Assembly: GCA_027486655.1 (NCBI GenBank)
Contig: JAIXOR010000087.1
Location: 1-64,000 of the forward strand
DNA: 64,000 bases
Reading direction: 5' to 3'
Source: Verrucomicrobiaceae bacterium
Lineage (GTDB): Bacteria; Verrucomicrobiota; Verrucomicrobiia; Verrucomicrobiales; Akkermansiaceae
The translations under genes were made by a program, and so were the position numbers. The first letter of the stretch is position 1. Each line of letters begins with the position of its first letter. Shown one piece after another: positions 25,846 through 34,129 of this stretch. The notes beneath the pieces were generated by a model, which ran no database searches, was not told the DNA's origin, and worked only from the letters and a program-made list of their open reading frames with translations.

Positions 25846-25848
25846 CCA

Positions 25849-25861
25849 GCCCCATCGGGGC
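25849..25861. terminator. weak hairpin between convergent genes
   Basis: GCCCC-ATC-GGGGC, a 5-bp stem between the convergent stop codons of the multidomain protein and the HTH gene. There is no U tract, so termination is only a possibility. Confidence 0.25.
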
Positions 25862-25872
25862 CAGCCACGGCT

Positions 25873-26286
25873 TCACTTCCCGCGCGTCTTGTCCGCCACC
25901 TTCATCGCCGGAAGCCCCCCTGCGGGATACCGGCCCCGCGCCTTCTCCTCCAGAATCTCCTCCGCCCGCTTCAACAGCACCCCGCGGCAGAATTCCGTGA
26001 TGCTCTCGGCCTTCGCTAGACGGCTCGCGCGGTCGACGAGGTCAAACTGCTCCGCCGTCTCGAACAACACATTCCACGGCGGCGAATCCGAGCGGTTTTC
26101 CTGCTGCTTCGCCTCCTCCAGCGTGATCGCCCGCTCGATCTGCTCCAGAAACTCCAGGGTCCGCTTGCCCTTGGGCTGAAGGTACTGGCGGATAGTGTGT
26201 TCGCTCATTTTCAGTTGTTTCGCCAACCACCGCCGGTCCTTTCCGATGACTGCCAGACGGCGCCGGATTTCCTGATGTTCACTCAC
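25873..26286 (-). CDS. HTH protein, probable regulator of the adjacent defence operon
   Basis: 137 aa from ATG at 26286. N-terminal residues 5-52 fit a helix-turn-helix (IRRRLAVIGKDRRWLAKQLKMSEHTIRQYL). The rest is a charged helical region with an EFCRGVLLKRAEEILEEKARG segment that could dimerise. Divergent from the SNF2 helicase, with a 10-bp inverted repeat just before the helicase start. The C-terminal part is not recognised. DNA-binding call is good; repressor role is inference from layout. Confidence 0.7.
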   Translation of the reverse strand: MSEHQEIRRRLAVIGKDRRWLAKQLKMSEHTIRQYLQPKGKRTLEFLEQIERAITLEEAKQQENRSDSPPWNVLFETAEQFDLVDRASRLAKAESITEFCRGVLLKRAEEILEEKARGRYPAGGLPAMKVADKTRGK

Positions 26287-26436
26287 CCTTTCAGCATAGC
26301 GAACCCACCGGTCCGGATCACTATTCTGGTCATGAACAAACAGTAGTCTTAGTTTTCGCTACAATCCATGCCGATAATAAACCTGCTAATGTAATCGATT
26401 CATTTATCAGGCTTGATCGTAGGCGCTAAATTTTAT
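26287..26436. promoter_or_regulatory. AT-rich divergent promoter region
   Basis: Unusually AT-rich for this genome. TTTCGCTACA at about 26353-26362 is echoed by TTTCCGCTACA at about 26439-26449. It must hold promoters for both the HTH gene and the helicase; I cannot assign hexamers confidently. Confidence 0.45.
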
Positions 26437-26470
26437 CGATTTCCGCTACATCAAAAGCCTGCGGAAATCG
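26437..26470. promoter_or_regulatory. 10-bp perfect inverted repeat, candidate operator
   Basis: CGATTTCCGC (26437-26446) and GCGGAAATCG (26461-26470), with a 14-base loop, ending four bases before ATG 26475. It could be an operator for the divergent HTH protein, or a hairpin in the mRNA that hides the ribosome landing site. Confidence 0.5.
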
Positions 26471-26474
26471 TTTC

Positions 26475-29369
26475 ATGAGCCCCTACCACGCGAAATACTA
26501 CGCCCACGAGCTCACCCGGACGGGTGGCGAGGGCGTGGACCGCCTCGGTCGGGCGCTCTTCGACGCCACCGTCACCCTCAATCCCCACCAGATCGAAGCC
26601 GCCCTCTTCGCCTTGCGTTCGCCTTTGTCGAAAGGCGCGCTGCTCGCCGACGAAGTTGGCCTCGGCAAAACCATCGAAGCCGGCCTCGTCCTCTGCCAAT
26701 CCTGGGCCGAGGGCCGCCGCAAGCTGCTCATCATCACTCCGGCCTCGCTGCGGAAACAATGGGCGCTCGAACTCCACGAAAAGTTCAACCTGCCCTCCGT
26801 CATCCTTGACGCCCACTCGGCCCGCGAGTTCCGGAAAGCGGGCCATGCCTTGCCCTTCGAGCAGCCGCAGATCGTCATCTGCTCCTACCACTACGCCGCG
26901 CGGATGGCCGCTGAAATCCAGCCGATCCCCTGGGACCTCGTCGTCATGGACGAGGCCCACAAGCTTCGCAACTGCCACCGCGAGAGCAACCGGCTTGGCC
27001 AAGCGATCAAGCAGGCCACCGCCGATCGCAAGAAGATCCTCCTCACCGCCACCCCGCTCCAAAACTCTCTGGTCGAGCTCTTCGGCCTCGCCTCGCTCAT
27101 CGACGAGCGCCTCTTCGGCGACCTGCCCACCTTCCGCACCCAGTTCGCCAATGCCGGCGGCGACCTGCCCGCCCTCCGCGAGCGCCTCGCCACCTTCTGC
27201 CACCGCACGCTCCGCAGCCAGGTGCTGGAGTATGTGAAATACACCGCCCGCCAGCTCCTCACCCAGCCCTTCACCCCCAGCGATGACGAGCACCGGCTTT
27301 ACGAAACCGTTTCTGCTTACCTCCAGCGCGACGATTGCTACGCCCTTCCACAGCGCCAGCGGCACCTGATCGTCCTGCTCGTTCGCAAGGTTCTCTCCTC
27401 CTCGCCCCGCGCCCTCGCCGGGACCCTGGAAATGATGCGCGACCGCCTGCTTCGCATCCAGCAGGAGGCGCAAAACAACGCCAGCCTCTTCGACCAGGTC
27501 CTCGCCGACGATCCGCTCGATGCCGACCTGCTCGACGAACTGCTCGAAGACGCCGAGGACGCGGAAATCAGCGCCGACGAGGAAAACGAGGCCGCCTCGG
27601 AAGCGCCCGCTGCTGAGCCCATCGATCCGGCGAAGCTGAAAAAGGAAATCTCCGAGCTCGACGACTACATCCGCTGGGCCCGCAGCATCGGCGTGGACAC
27701 CAAGTCCCGCACCCTTCTCAAGGCGCTCGATATCGGCTTCGCCCAAATGGCGGCGATGAACCCGCCCGCCCCGCGCAAGGCGGTGATCTTCACCGAATCC
27801 CGCCGCACCCAGGCCTTCCTCAAGGACTTCCTCGAAGCCAACGGCCATGCCGGAAAAGTCATCCTCTTCAACGGCTCGAACAACGATCCGGACTCGAAAC
27901 GCATTTTCGACACCTGGTGCGCCGTCAATCGCGAAAGCGGCCGCATGACCGGCTCGCGGCCGGTGGATTCCCGTACCGCCATCATTGATGCCTTCCGCAA
28001 CTCGGCGGAAATCCTCATCGCCACCGAAGCCGCCGCCGAAGGGATCAACCTGCAGTTCTGCGCCCTGATCATCAATTTCGACCTGCCCTGGAATCCGCAG
28101 CGCATCGAACAACGCATCGGCCGCTGCCACCGCTACGGCCAGCAGCACGACGTGGTGGTCATCAATTTCCTCAACCAGCGCAACGAGGCCGACCTCCGCG
28201 TCCACCAGCTGCTGGAAACGAAGTTCCACCTGTTCTCCACGCTCTTCGACAACTCCGACGACGTCCTCGGCCTCGTCGATGGCACCATCGATTTTGAGCG
28301 GCGCGTGCTCGACATCTATCAGCAGTGCCGCTCCGCCGATGAGATCAACGCCGCCTTCGACTCACTCCAGGACGAGCTGAAAGCCCAGATCGAATCCCGC
28401 ATGCGGGAAACCCGAAGGCTCCTCCTCGATCACTTCGACGAGGACGTGCACGACCGCCTGCAAGTCCGCCTCGATGGCGCGAAGCAGCAGCTCGACCGCA
28501 TCGGCCGACTGTTCTGGGCGCTCACCCGTTTCGAGCTGAACGAGCACGCGGCCTTCGACGACGCCGAACTCGCCTTCGACCTCCATCAGTCGCCCATCAC
28601 CGCCGCCCAGCCCGGGCACTACCGGCTCATTTCAAAAGGCCGCGCCAACAATCCCGGCGACTTCCTTTATCGACTCAACCACCCGCTCGGCGAACACACG
28701 ATCGCCCAAGGCAAAGCCCACGCCTGCCCGCTTGCCGGACTCACCTTCGACATCAGCGCCCATCCGACCAAGGTCAGCGTCGTCGAGGAACTGAAGGGCA
28801 AATCCGGCTGGCTCACCTTGCAGCACCTCCGCATCGATTCGCTGGAACGCGAGGACCACCTGCTCTTCTCCGCCTTCGACGACGAGGGCCGCGACCTCGA
28901 TCAGGAAACCTGCGAACGGATCTTCGCCATCGATGGCAGCGCCCGCGAAATCGAGGCGCCCACCGCAGCACCCGAACGCCTCGCCCAAGAAGCCGCCCGC
29001 CACGTTGCCGCCACGCTCAATCGCTCGCTGGAAACCAACCACCGCCATTTCCAACAGGCCCGCGACCAGCTCGACCGCTGGGCCGAGGACATGGAGCTCG
29101 CCTCGCAGAAGCAGCTCGAAGATCTGAAACGCCAGATCCGCGACCTCCAGCGCCGCTCCCGCCTGGCCCCCACGCTTCAGGAGGAAAGGGCGATGCAGGA
29201 CCAGATCCTCAAGCTGGAGCAACAGAAACGCCGCCAGCGCCAGCGCATCTACGACATCGAGGACGAGATCGAAGAAAAACGCAAATCCCTCGTCGCCGCG
29301 CTCGAAGCCCGGCTCCAGCAGAAAACCCTAACAACCCCGCTGTTCACCATCCGGTGGAGAGTCGCCTGA
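26475..29369 (+). CDS. SNF2-family helicase of a defence island
   Basis: 964 aa from ATG 26475. Two-domain SF2 helicase: Walker A DEVGLGKTIEAGL (about 59-71), Walker B VVMDEAHKLRN (about 157-166), motif III LTATPLQNS, motif V ATEAAAEGINLQF and motif VI QRIGRCHRYGQ. A long charged coiled coil (about 860-950) precedes the C-terminal TPLFTIRWRVA. An insert of acidic residues (LLEDAEDAEISADEENEAA) lies in the middle. Such helicases, related to the DrmD/HepA group, accompany modification methylases in restriction and DISARM-like systems. Here the gene looks intact, but the methylase and nuclease genes directly downstream are wrecked. Cytoplasmic. Confidence 0.9.
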   Translation: MSPYHAKYYAHELTRTGGEGVDRLGRALFDATVTLNPHQIEAALFALRSPLSKGALLADEVGLGKTIEAGLVLCQSWAEGRRKLLIITPASLRKQWALELHEKFNLPSVILDAHSAREFRKAGHALPFEQPQIVICSYHYAARMAAEIQPIPWDLVVMDEAHKLRNCHRESNRLGQAIKQATADRKKILLTATPLQNSLVELFGLASLIDERLFGDLPTFRTQFANAGGDLPALRERLATFCHRTLRSQVLEYVKYTARQLLTQPFTPSDDEHRLYETVSAYLQRDDCYALPQRQRHLIVLLVRKVLSSSPRALAGTLEMMRDRLLRIQQEAQNNASLFDQVLADDPLDADLLDELLEDAEDAEISADEENEAASEAPAAEPIDPAKLKKEISELDDYIRWARSIGVDTKSRTLLKALDIGFAQMAAMNPPAPRKAVIFTESRRTQAFLKDFLEANGHAGKVILFNGSNNDPDSKRIFDTWCAVNRESGRMTGSRPVDSRTAIIDAFRNSAEILIATEAAAEGINLQFCALIINFDLPWNPQRIEQRIGRCHRYGQQHDVVVINFLNQRNEADLRVHQLLETKFHLFSTLFDNSDDVLGLVDGTIDFERRVLDIYQQCRSADEINAAFDSLQDELKAQIESRMRETRRLLLDHFDEDVHDRLQVRLDGAKQQLDRIGRLFWALTRFELNEHAAFDDAELAFDLHQSPITAAQPGHYRLISKGRANNPGDFLYRLNHPLGEHTIAQGKAHACPLAGLTFDISAHPTKVSVVEELKGKSGWLTLQHLRIDSLEREDHLLFSAFDDEGRDLDQETCERIFAIDGSAREIEAPTAAPERLAQEAARHVAATLNRSLETNHRHFQQARDQLDRWAEDMELASQKQLEDLKRQIRDLQRRSRLAPTLQEERAMQDQILKLEQQKRRQRQRIYDIEDEIEEKRKSLVAALEARLQQKTLTTPLFTIRWRVA

Positions 29370-30508
29370 AACCTGGGATGAAACACCAATCTGCAAACTC
29401 CATTGGGCGAACGCGGACCAGTACTACATCAAGTCCTCCGAATCCTTCCGCGACTACACCTTCAAACTCGGCCCCGCGCCCAAGCCCCAATCGGAAATCG
29501 GCAATCTTCAATCGGCAATTGAAGACACCCGCCCCTCCGTCACCTTCAAGCTCGTCGAGGCCGACGTCGAAAAGGACAACAACAAGGCCGTCACTGGCCA
29601 GGAACGCCGCTTCGTCTATCAGGGCCTTGTCTCTTCTTCTCTTCCTGAAAACTCAAAACTGAACGCTGAAAACTTGGTGCTCGGTTTCACCTACGCCCCG
29701 GTCGGCAAAAAGGAGAAGCAGGCCGACCTGAACGCAAGCGCCGCCGAGCAGATCCTCACGACCCACGCCAAAGGCCCCTTCACCGGCCTCGCCGCCAACG
29801 ATCCCACCTACACCGTCAAAGGCAAAACCCGCACGATTCTCGCCAAGCACCTCGCCGAATACACCGGCAAGAACAGCTTTGATTACTTCATCCACAAGGA
29901 CCTCGGCGGCTTCCTCCGCCGCGAGCTGGACTTCTTCATCAAGAACGAGGTGGTCCACCTCGACGACCTCGACGACGCCCCGGAAGCCAACTGGCGCGAA
30001 GTCCGCGCGAAGCTGAAGGCGCTGCGGACCATCGCCGGAAAAATCATCCGCTTCCTCGCCCAGATCGAGGACTTCCAGAAAAAGCTCTGGCTCAAGAAGA
30101 AGTTCGTCACCGCCTGCGACTACGTCGTCACCCTCGACCGCATTCCGGAGGAACTCTATCCGGAAATCGCCGCCTGCGACGCGCAACGCGAGGAATGGGT
30201 GAGGCTGTTCGCGATTGATGAGATCAAGGGGGACTTGGGAAGAGCGGGGTATTCGGTGCCGCTGACGGTGGATTTTTTGAGGGAGAATCAGTTTCTCCCG
30301 TTGGATACGCGCAGGCTTCCATCGCAGACAGCTAACAAACTCAAATCCGCTTCGGGGACTCCCGATGGACTGGTGATGGACTCGGAGAACCTCCAAGCGC
30401 TCCACCTAGGTCGGCTTCGATTCAAGGATTCGATCGAGTCGATCTATATCGATCCACCCTACAATACTGGAAGCGATGGCTTTGCTTACAAAGACCAGTT
30501 CCAACACC
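29332..30508 (+). pseudogene. Type III-like modification methyltransferase, truncated at both ends
   Basis: An open frame follows TAA at 29329 but has no ATG, GTG or TTG until 29674, deep inside the conserved sequence, so the 5' end is gone. The frame reads CKLHWANADQYYIKSSESF, then EADVEKDNNKAVTGQERRF, and leads to the catalytic block of N6-adenine methylases, SIESIYIDPPYNTGSDGFAY (DPPY motif), after which YKDQFQH should continue into the rest of the methylase but does not. At about 30500-30508 the sequence jumps to another gene in another frame. This frame then runs out at 30609. Two tandem low-complexity inserts lie at 29488-29521 and 29647-29674. Confidence 0.85.
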
Positions 30509-31321
30509 CGCTTCGACAAGGTGCGGAACTGGCAACTCATCGCCGAGGCCTTGCTGAAAGGGTACTGCGAGCGCCTTTACAAAAGCCGCAAACAGGGTTG
30601 GGAAAGTGAACACGCGGAAGCCTTCGACCTCGGCCCCGGTGATCCGAATTTCGAACAGGAATACCGTTTTCTCGTCAAGGCCGAGAACCAGCTCGTCGGC
30701 CAGATCAAGGATCTCGCGGCGCAGGTGAGAAAACCGGGTTTCAAGAAGTGCTCCTTCGCCCAGGTCAGCGCGATGACTTGGGACGGCCATCTTTACTCAC
30801 CGCTCGTCCACATCGCCGGCAACTCGCTGGTGACCGTCAGCCCGGTGAGTTTGAACGAAGGCGAGTGGAACTTCATCAACGACCTGCGATCGCATCACGA
30901 AAACAAGCCCGGCTTCTTTGAGGGTAAGGAACTCTTCGTCCTGCGCAACAAGAGCAAGAAGGGCATCGGTTTCTTCGAGGCAGGGAACTTCTATCCGGAT
31001 TTCCTCGTCTGGCTCATCGTGGGGAAGAAGCAATACCTCAGCTTCGTCGATCCCAAGGGCCTGCGGAACACCCAGGGTTTCGACGACCCGAAGATCGCCT
31101 TCGCCTCGAAGATCAAGGAGATCGAAGCCCGCCTCGCCAAGTCCACGCCGGGCCTGGTCTTGAATTCGTTCATTCTCTCCACCACCTCGTTCCGCCAGAT
31201 CCACTGGTGGGACAGGCTGAAGACCCCGGAGGACTTCGCCGCAGCGCACGTGTTGCTCCAGAAGGACGAGCCGGAGAGCTACATCGGGAAGATGTTTGAG
31301 CTTATGCTGGCCGTTCACTGA
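30500..31321 (+). pseudogene. C-terminal fragment of a Type III-like restriction (Res) subunit
   Basis: The frame from NTRFDKVRNWQLIAEALL to the stop at 31321 (about 273 codons) matches the C-terminal end of Res-type helicase-nucleases: QVSAMTWDGHLYSPLVHIAG, GNFYPDFLVWLIVGKKQYLS and FVDPKGLRNTQGFDDPK. The PDFLVWL...FVDPKG stretch is the endonuclease-like core of such proteins. All helicase motifs are missing. It joins the methylase fragment at the shared bases TTCCAACAC. An ATG at 30476 could give a 281-aa product beginning out of frame, but an active restriction enzyme is not expected. Confidence 0.85.
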
Positions 31322-31464
31322 GACTGCGGTCGTCCAAGGCCTCCACCTCAGGGCGGACCTGTCGCAAGATTTGGTTCCATGCGACAGCAGCGGGTCGCTC
31401 TGATTTTCGACCAGCTCTGTTGTTGGATTCAGACTGGCCCAAGGCCCGGATTGCCAAGTGCCGA

Positions 31465-31590
31465 AAGCGGAAGGTCAGAGTCCGCGATGGCGACCACCCC
31501 CTCGAAAACCTCCGCCATGAGGACCCGACCTGGAAGGTGAGGCTCAGCGACGAGGAAGTCCCGAGACGGATGGGGGTGGGCTGCGAGTGA
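31465..31590 (+). repeat. direct repeat flanking a toxin-antitoxin pair, left copy
   Basis: Starts AAGCGGAAGGTCAGAGTCCG and ends CTGCGAGTGA. Second copy at 32203-32294 lacks about 35 internal bases. Translation (RKVRVRDGD..LENLR.E...PRRMG) suggests both are 3' ends of a lost gene. The rest of the gap 31322-31664 holds no gene. Confidence 0.65.
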
Positions 31591-31664
31591 TTCGGATTCG
31601 TCCATCCAGGCCCACTTTGAATAACCGCTTGCGAAAGAGCCCGAAAAGGCTACGTTGTAGCCCT

Positions 31665-31892
31665 ATGAGAGATGCAGTCGTCAGAGCCCGTGTCCAACCT
31701 GACCTCAAGGCCGATGCGGAGAAGGTTTTTGAAACCTTGGGAATCAATACTACGGAAGCGATCCGGATGTTTTTGAGCCAAGTCCGCCTGCGTGGCGGCC
31801 TGCCCTTTGCGGTCGAAGTTCCGAAGAATGAAGACCTTTTGGTTTCCGGCCGGATGAGACAAGAAGCCCTGGATTCCCTCTATGACGACTAA
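31665..31892 (+). CDS. RelB/DinJ-family antitoxin
   Basis: 75 aa from ATG 31665. Ribbon-helix-helix start (MRDAVVRARVQPDLKADAEK) and the family helix LGINTTEAIRMFLSQVRLRGGLPF, followed by the toxin-neutralising tail. Overlaps the toxin gene by 11 bases. The antitoxin should repress the pair and bind the toxin. Antitoxin and toxin come from different classical families (RelB/DinJ with MazF/PemK). Confidence 0.85.
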   Translation: MRDAVVRARVQPDLKADAEKVFETLGINTTEAIRMFLSQVRLRGGLPFAVEVPKNEDLLVSGRMRQEALDSLYDD

Positions 31893-32199
31893 GCCCGGAG
31901 AAGTGTATCGGGTGGACCTGGGGATGGGAGGCAAGGTCCGGATGATGCTGGTGGTTTCCCGCATGGATCCGGATGCCCCGCGCGCCCTCAGCCTTTGCGT
32001 GCCGATCACGACCGCGCACCGGGGTTCCGCTTACGAAGTCGAACTCCCTCCCCGTCCGTTTTTCAGGGAGAAGAGTTTCGCCAACGTCCAAGGTCTTCAG
32101 GCGATCCAACATCACGAACTGGAGGGACCGCTGGGTGTCGTTTTTGGCGAGCCACTGGAGAAGGTGAAAGCCGCGCTGCGCCACGCGATGGAACTCTGA
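31882..32199 (+). CDS. PemK/MazF-like toxin
   Basis: 105 aa from ATG 31882. MazF-fold features: GEVYRVDLGMGGKVRMMLVVS, the strand VPITTAHRGSAYEVEL and SFANVQGLQAIQHHELEGPLG. These toxins are endoribonucleases that cut mRNA. Overlap with the antitoxin gives coupled translation. Ends three bases before the right flanking repeat. Length is normal. Confidence 0.85.
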   Translation: MTTKPGEVYRVDLGMGGKVRMMLVVSRMDPDAPRALSLCVPITTAHRGSAYEVELPPRPFFREKSFANVQGLQAIQHHELEGPLGVVFGEPLEKVKAALRHAMEL

Positions 32200-32202
32200 T
32201 CC

Positions 32203-32294
32203 AAGCGGAAGGTCAGAGTCCGCGATGGCGACCCCCTCCTCGAAAACCTCCGCCGCGAGGAGTTCCCGAGACGGATGGGGTGGGCCGCGAGTGA
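32203..32294 (+). repeat. direct repeat flanking a toxin-antitoxin pair, right copy
   Basis: Shorter copy of 31465-31590, beginning with the same AAGCGGAAGGTCAGAGTCCG and ending GCGAGTGA. The two copies bracket exactly the antitoxin and toxin genes. Confidence 0.65.
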
Positions 32295-32308
32295 AGGCCC
32301 TTCACCTT

Positions 32309-32465
32309 GGACTGCGGCAGCCTGCTGCCGCTTTGAGCCCCGCAGCCTGCTGCGGGGAGCGAATGAGAAGCCAAAGCGAAGCCATCGATGGCTCCCCTTT
32401 CACCCTCCATCCACCCCGGGCCAGCAGGCTGGCTCCGGAAAAGCGGCAGCAGGCTGCCGCAGTCC
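32309..32465. repeat. REP/BIME element, left copy
   Basis: A 157-bp composite of hairpins whose ends are inverted: GGACTGCGGCAGCCTGCTGC at the left and the complement ending GCTGCCGCAGTCC at 32465. Internal stems are GCGGCAG-CCTG-CTGCCGC (32314-32331), CCCCGCAG-CCTG-CTGCGGGG (32338-32357) and GCCAG-CAGG-CTGGC (32420-32433). All have CCTG or CAGG loops. Near-identical unit at 33877-34031. Confidence 0.85.
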
Positions 32466-32511
32466 AAATCGATGCTTGCCGCCTGACCCATATTCCTGTA
32501 TCTATTGCCCC

Positions 32512-32751
32512 ATGAAAACCACGATTGATCTGCCCGATGAAGTGCTGGTGAAGGCGAAGATGCTCGCGGCAGAGCGGCGAACGACGCTGCGTGAACTTGT
32601 GTTGGAAGGACTGAAACGGGTGACCGAAACTCCGCCGGAAGCCGAGCAGGCAAAGCGCAAGGCGGCTTTCAAACGCCTGCTCAAGGCCATGCAGGCCAGC
32701 AACACGGAACCGATGGTTCCATTGAAACGGGAGGAGATTTATGACCGGTGA
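32512..32751 (+). CDS. VapB-type antitoxin
   Basis: 79 aa from ATG 32512. MKTTIDLPDEVLVKAKMLAA is a ribbon-helix-helix DNA-binding start; RRTTLRELVLEGLKRV completes the dimer. The C-terminal tail (MVPLKREEIYDR) would wrap the toxin. Overlaps the PIN gene by 11 bases. Confidence 0.88.
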   Translation: MKTTIDLPDEVLVKAKMLAAERRTTLRELVLEGLKRVTETPPEAEQAKRKAAFKRLLKAMQASNTEPMVPLKREEIYDR

Positions 32752-33160
32752 GGTCTTTTTGGATTCGAACGTGCTACTTTATGCCTGTTCAACGGCCCAC
32801 GAAGACGCCGCCAAGCGGAAGGTGGCGGAGGGCCTCATTCTTCAATGTTCGTTCGCCCTTTCCGCCCAGGTTTTGCAGGAATTCATCGCCAACGCGCTGC
32901 GCAGGCCCCGGCTCGGGATCTCGGAAACCAACATAGACGCCACCCTGCAGCTGGCCAGCATGGTCCGGGTGCAGCCCGTCACCCATGAATTGGTAATTTC
33001 CGCAGTCATCCTGCGCCGCCGCTACCGACTATTCCATTGGGATGCCACCATCATTGCCGCTGCGGCGGAACTTGGCTGCGGCACCCTTTATTCGGAAGAC
33101 ATGGCCGATGGTCAGGACTACGGCGGTGTCCGCGTGGTGAATCCCTTCAAAGGAGTATGA
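32741..33160 (+). CDS. VapC-type PIN-domain toxin
   Basis: 139 aa from ATG 32741. PIN acidic residues: VFLDSNVLLYA (D near residue 8), the Glu in QVLQEFIANAL, FHWDATIIAAA and YSEDMADGQ. A PIN nuclease of this type usually cuts tRNA or rRNA. Paired with the overlapping VapB. Normal length. Confidence 0.9.
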   Translation: MTGEVFLDSNVLLYACSTAHEDAAKRKVAEGLILQCSFALSAQVLQEFIANALRRPRLGISETNIDATLQLASMVRVQPVTHELVISAVILRRRYRLFHWDATIIAAAAELGCGTLYSEDMADGQDYGGVRVVNPFKGV

Positions 33161-33192
33161 ACCTCCGTCATCATCCTTTCACCCCGCATCGA

Positions 33193-33219
33193 CCCCGGGC
33201 CAGCAGGCTGCCGCAGTCC
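33193..33219. repeat. collapsed REP remnant
   Basis: CCCCGGGCCAGCAGGCTGCC followed by GCAGTCC: the right end of the BIME in which two adjacent CAGCAGGCTG repeats have recombined and lost what lay between. It sits between VapC and the transposase. Confidence 0.7.
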
Positions 33220-33278
33220 AAGTCAGAGTCCAAGGTTCTGAATCGACATCGGAATCGGATGATCACAACTTCGATATC

Positions 33279-33860
33279 ATGGAGAATTTGCCGGATGATG
33301 ATCAGTGCGCCAAAGGAACCCGGCACTGGCCTCACGCACCGCCTCATCGTCTATCCCTGAGCGGGGTCTATTTCCTAACCGCCCGCGCGGCAGAGGGTCG
33401 GCATCTCCTAGCAGACGACGCCATGAAGGATTGGTTTCAAGACAAGCTCTTCACCCTCACCCATGAATTCGGTTGGACTCTCGAAGCCTGGGCCATCCTC
33501 TCCAACCACTATCATCTCATCGGCCACAGCCCGAAAGGATCCGACGGCGCGGAATCTCTCCGCGAGATGATCCGCAAACTTCACAGTCTAACAACTCAAG
33601 AACTCAACCGTCGCGAGAACCAACCCGGCCGCTCCCGGCTGTGGCAGAATTTCCGGGAAACCTGCCTGACGCATCAGCGGAGCTATCTCGCAAGACTTCA
33701 TTACGTCCATCAGAACGCCGTGCACCACAAGCTCGTGGCAGTGGGGTCCGACTACCCATGGTGCAGCGCTGCTGAATTCAAAAAGGCCGTCACGCCCGCC
33801 TGGCTGAAAACCATCACCAGCTTTCCATACGATGAAATCGCCACCAAGGATGGAGACTGA
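33279..33860 (+). mobile_element. RAYT (REP-associated tyrosine transposase)
   Basis: 193 aa from ATG 33279. Y1/HUH nuclease: metal-binding His pair in AILSNHYHLIGHSPKG, and the catalytic Tyr within SYLARLHYVHQNAVHHKLV. YFLTARAAEGRHLL is the N-terminal strand of the family. C-terminal DYPWCSAAEFKKAV is typical of single-copy RAYTs. Its flanking REP/BIME copies (32309-32465, 33877-34031) should be its substrates. It looks intact. A TCTAACAA site is at 33587-33594. Confidence 0.9.
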
Positions 33861-33876
33861 ACTGGGACTGAACCTT

Positions 33877-34031
33877 GGACTGCGGCAGCCTGCTGCCGCT
33901 TTGAGCCCCGCAGCCTGCTGCGGGGAGCGGATGAATCGCGAAAGAAAAGCCCCTCGTCCTCCCTTTCACCCCCCAGCCACCCCGGGCCAGCAGGCTGGCT
34001 CCGGAAAAGCGGCAGCAGGCTGCCGCAGTCC
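33877..34031. repeat. REP/BIME element, right copy
   Basis: Same hairpin order and ends as 32309-32465, beginning GGACTGCGGCAGCCTGCTGC. It starts 17 bases after the transposase stop. The segment between the second and third hairpins differs most between copies. A 12-bp palindrome TCGCCTAGGCGA lies further right at 34098-34109. Confidence 0.85.
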
Positions 34032-34129
34032 AAGGGGCCACATCGTGATCATTTAAGCACAGTTGAGCATGGCTGGCGAAACCGGGCGAGGTCGGGTTCG
34101 CCTAGGCGATTTGCGGGACATGATCGGGC

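Noticed and set aside
26451-28229. 592-codon open frame on the minus strand opposite the helicase
   Set aside because: It is the antisense shadow of the SNF2 helicase; composition is dominated by Val/Gly/Glu/Leu runs and no domain is visible, while the plus strand has all helicase motifs.
26475-31321. complete DISARM or Type III restriction system
   Set aside because: Only the helicase is whole; DrmA, DrmB and DrmC are not present, and the methylase and nuclease are fragments in different frames.
32309-34031. possible CRISPR array because of the repeated units
   Set aside because: The repeats are palindromic hairpins of different lengths flanking genes, with no regular spacers; they fit REP/BIME elements next to a RAYT.
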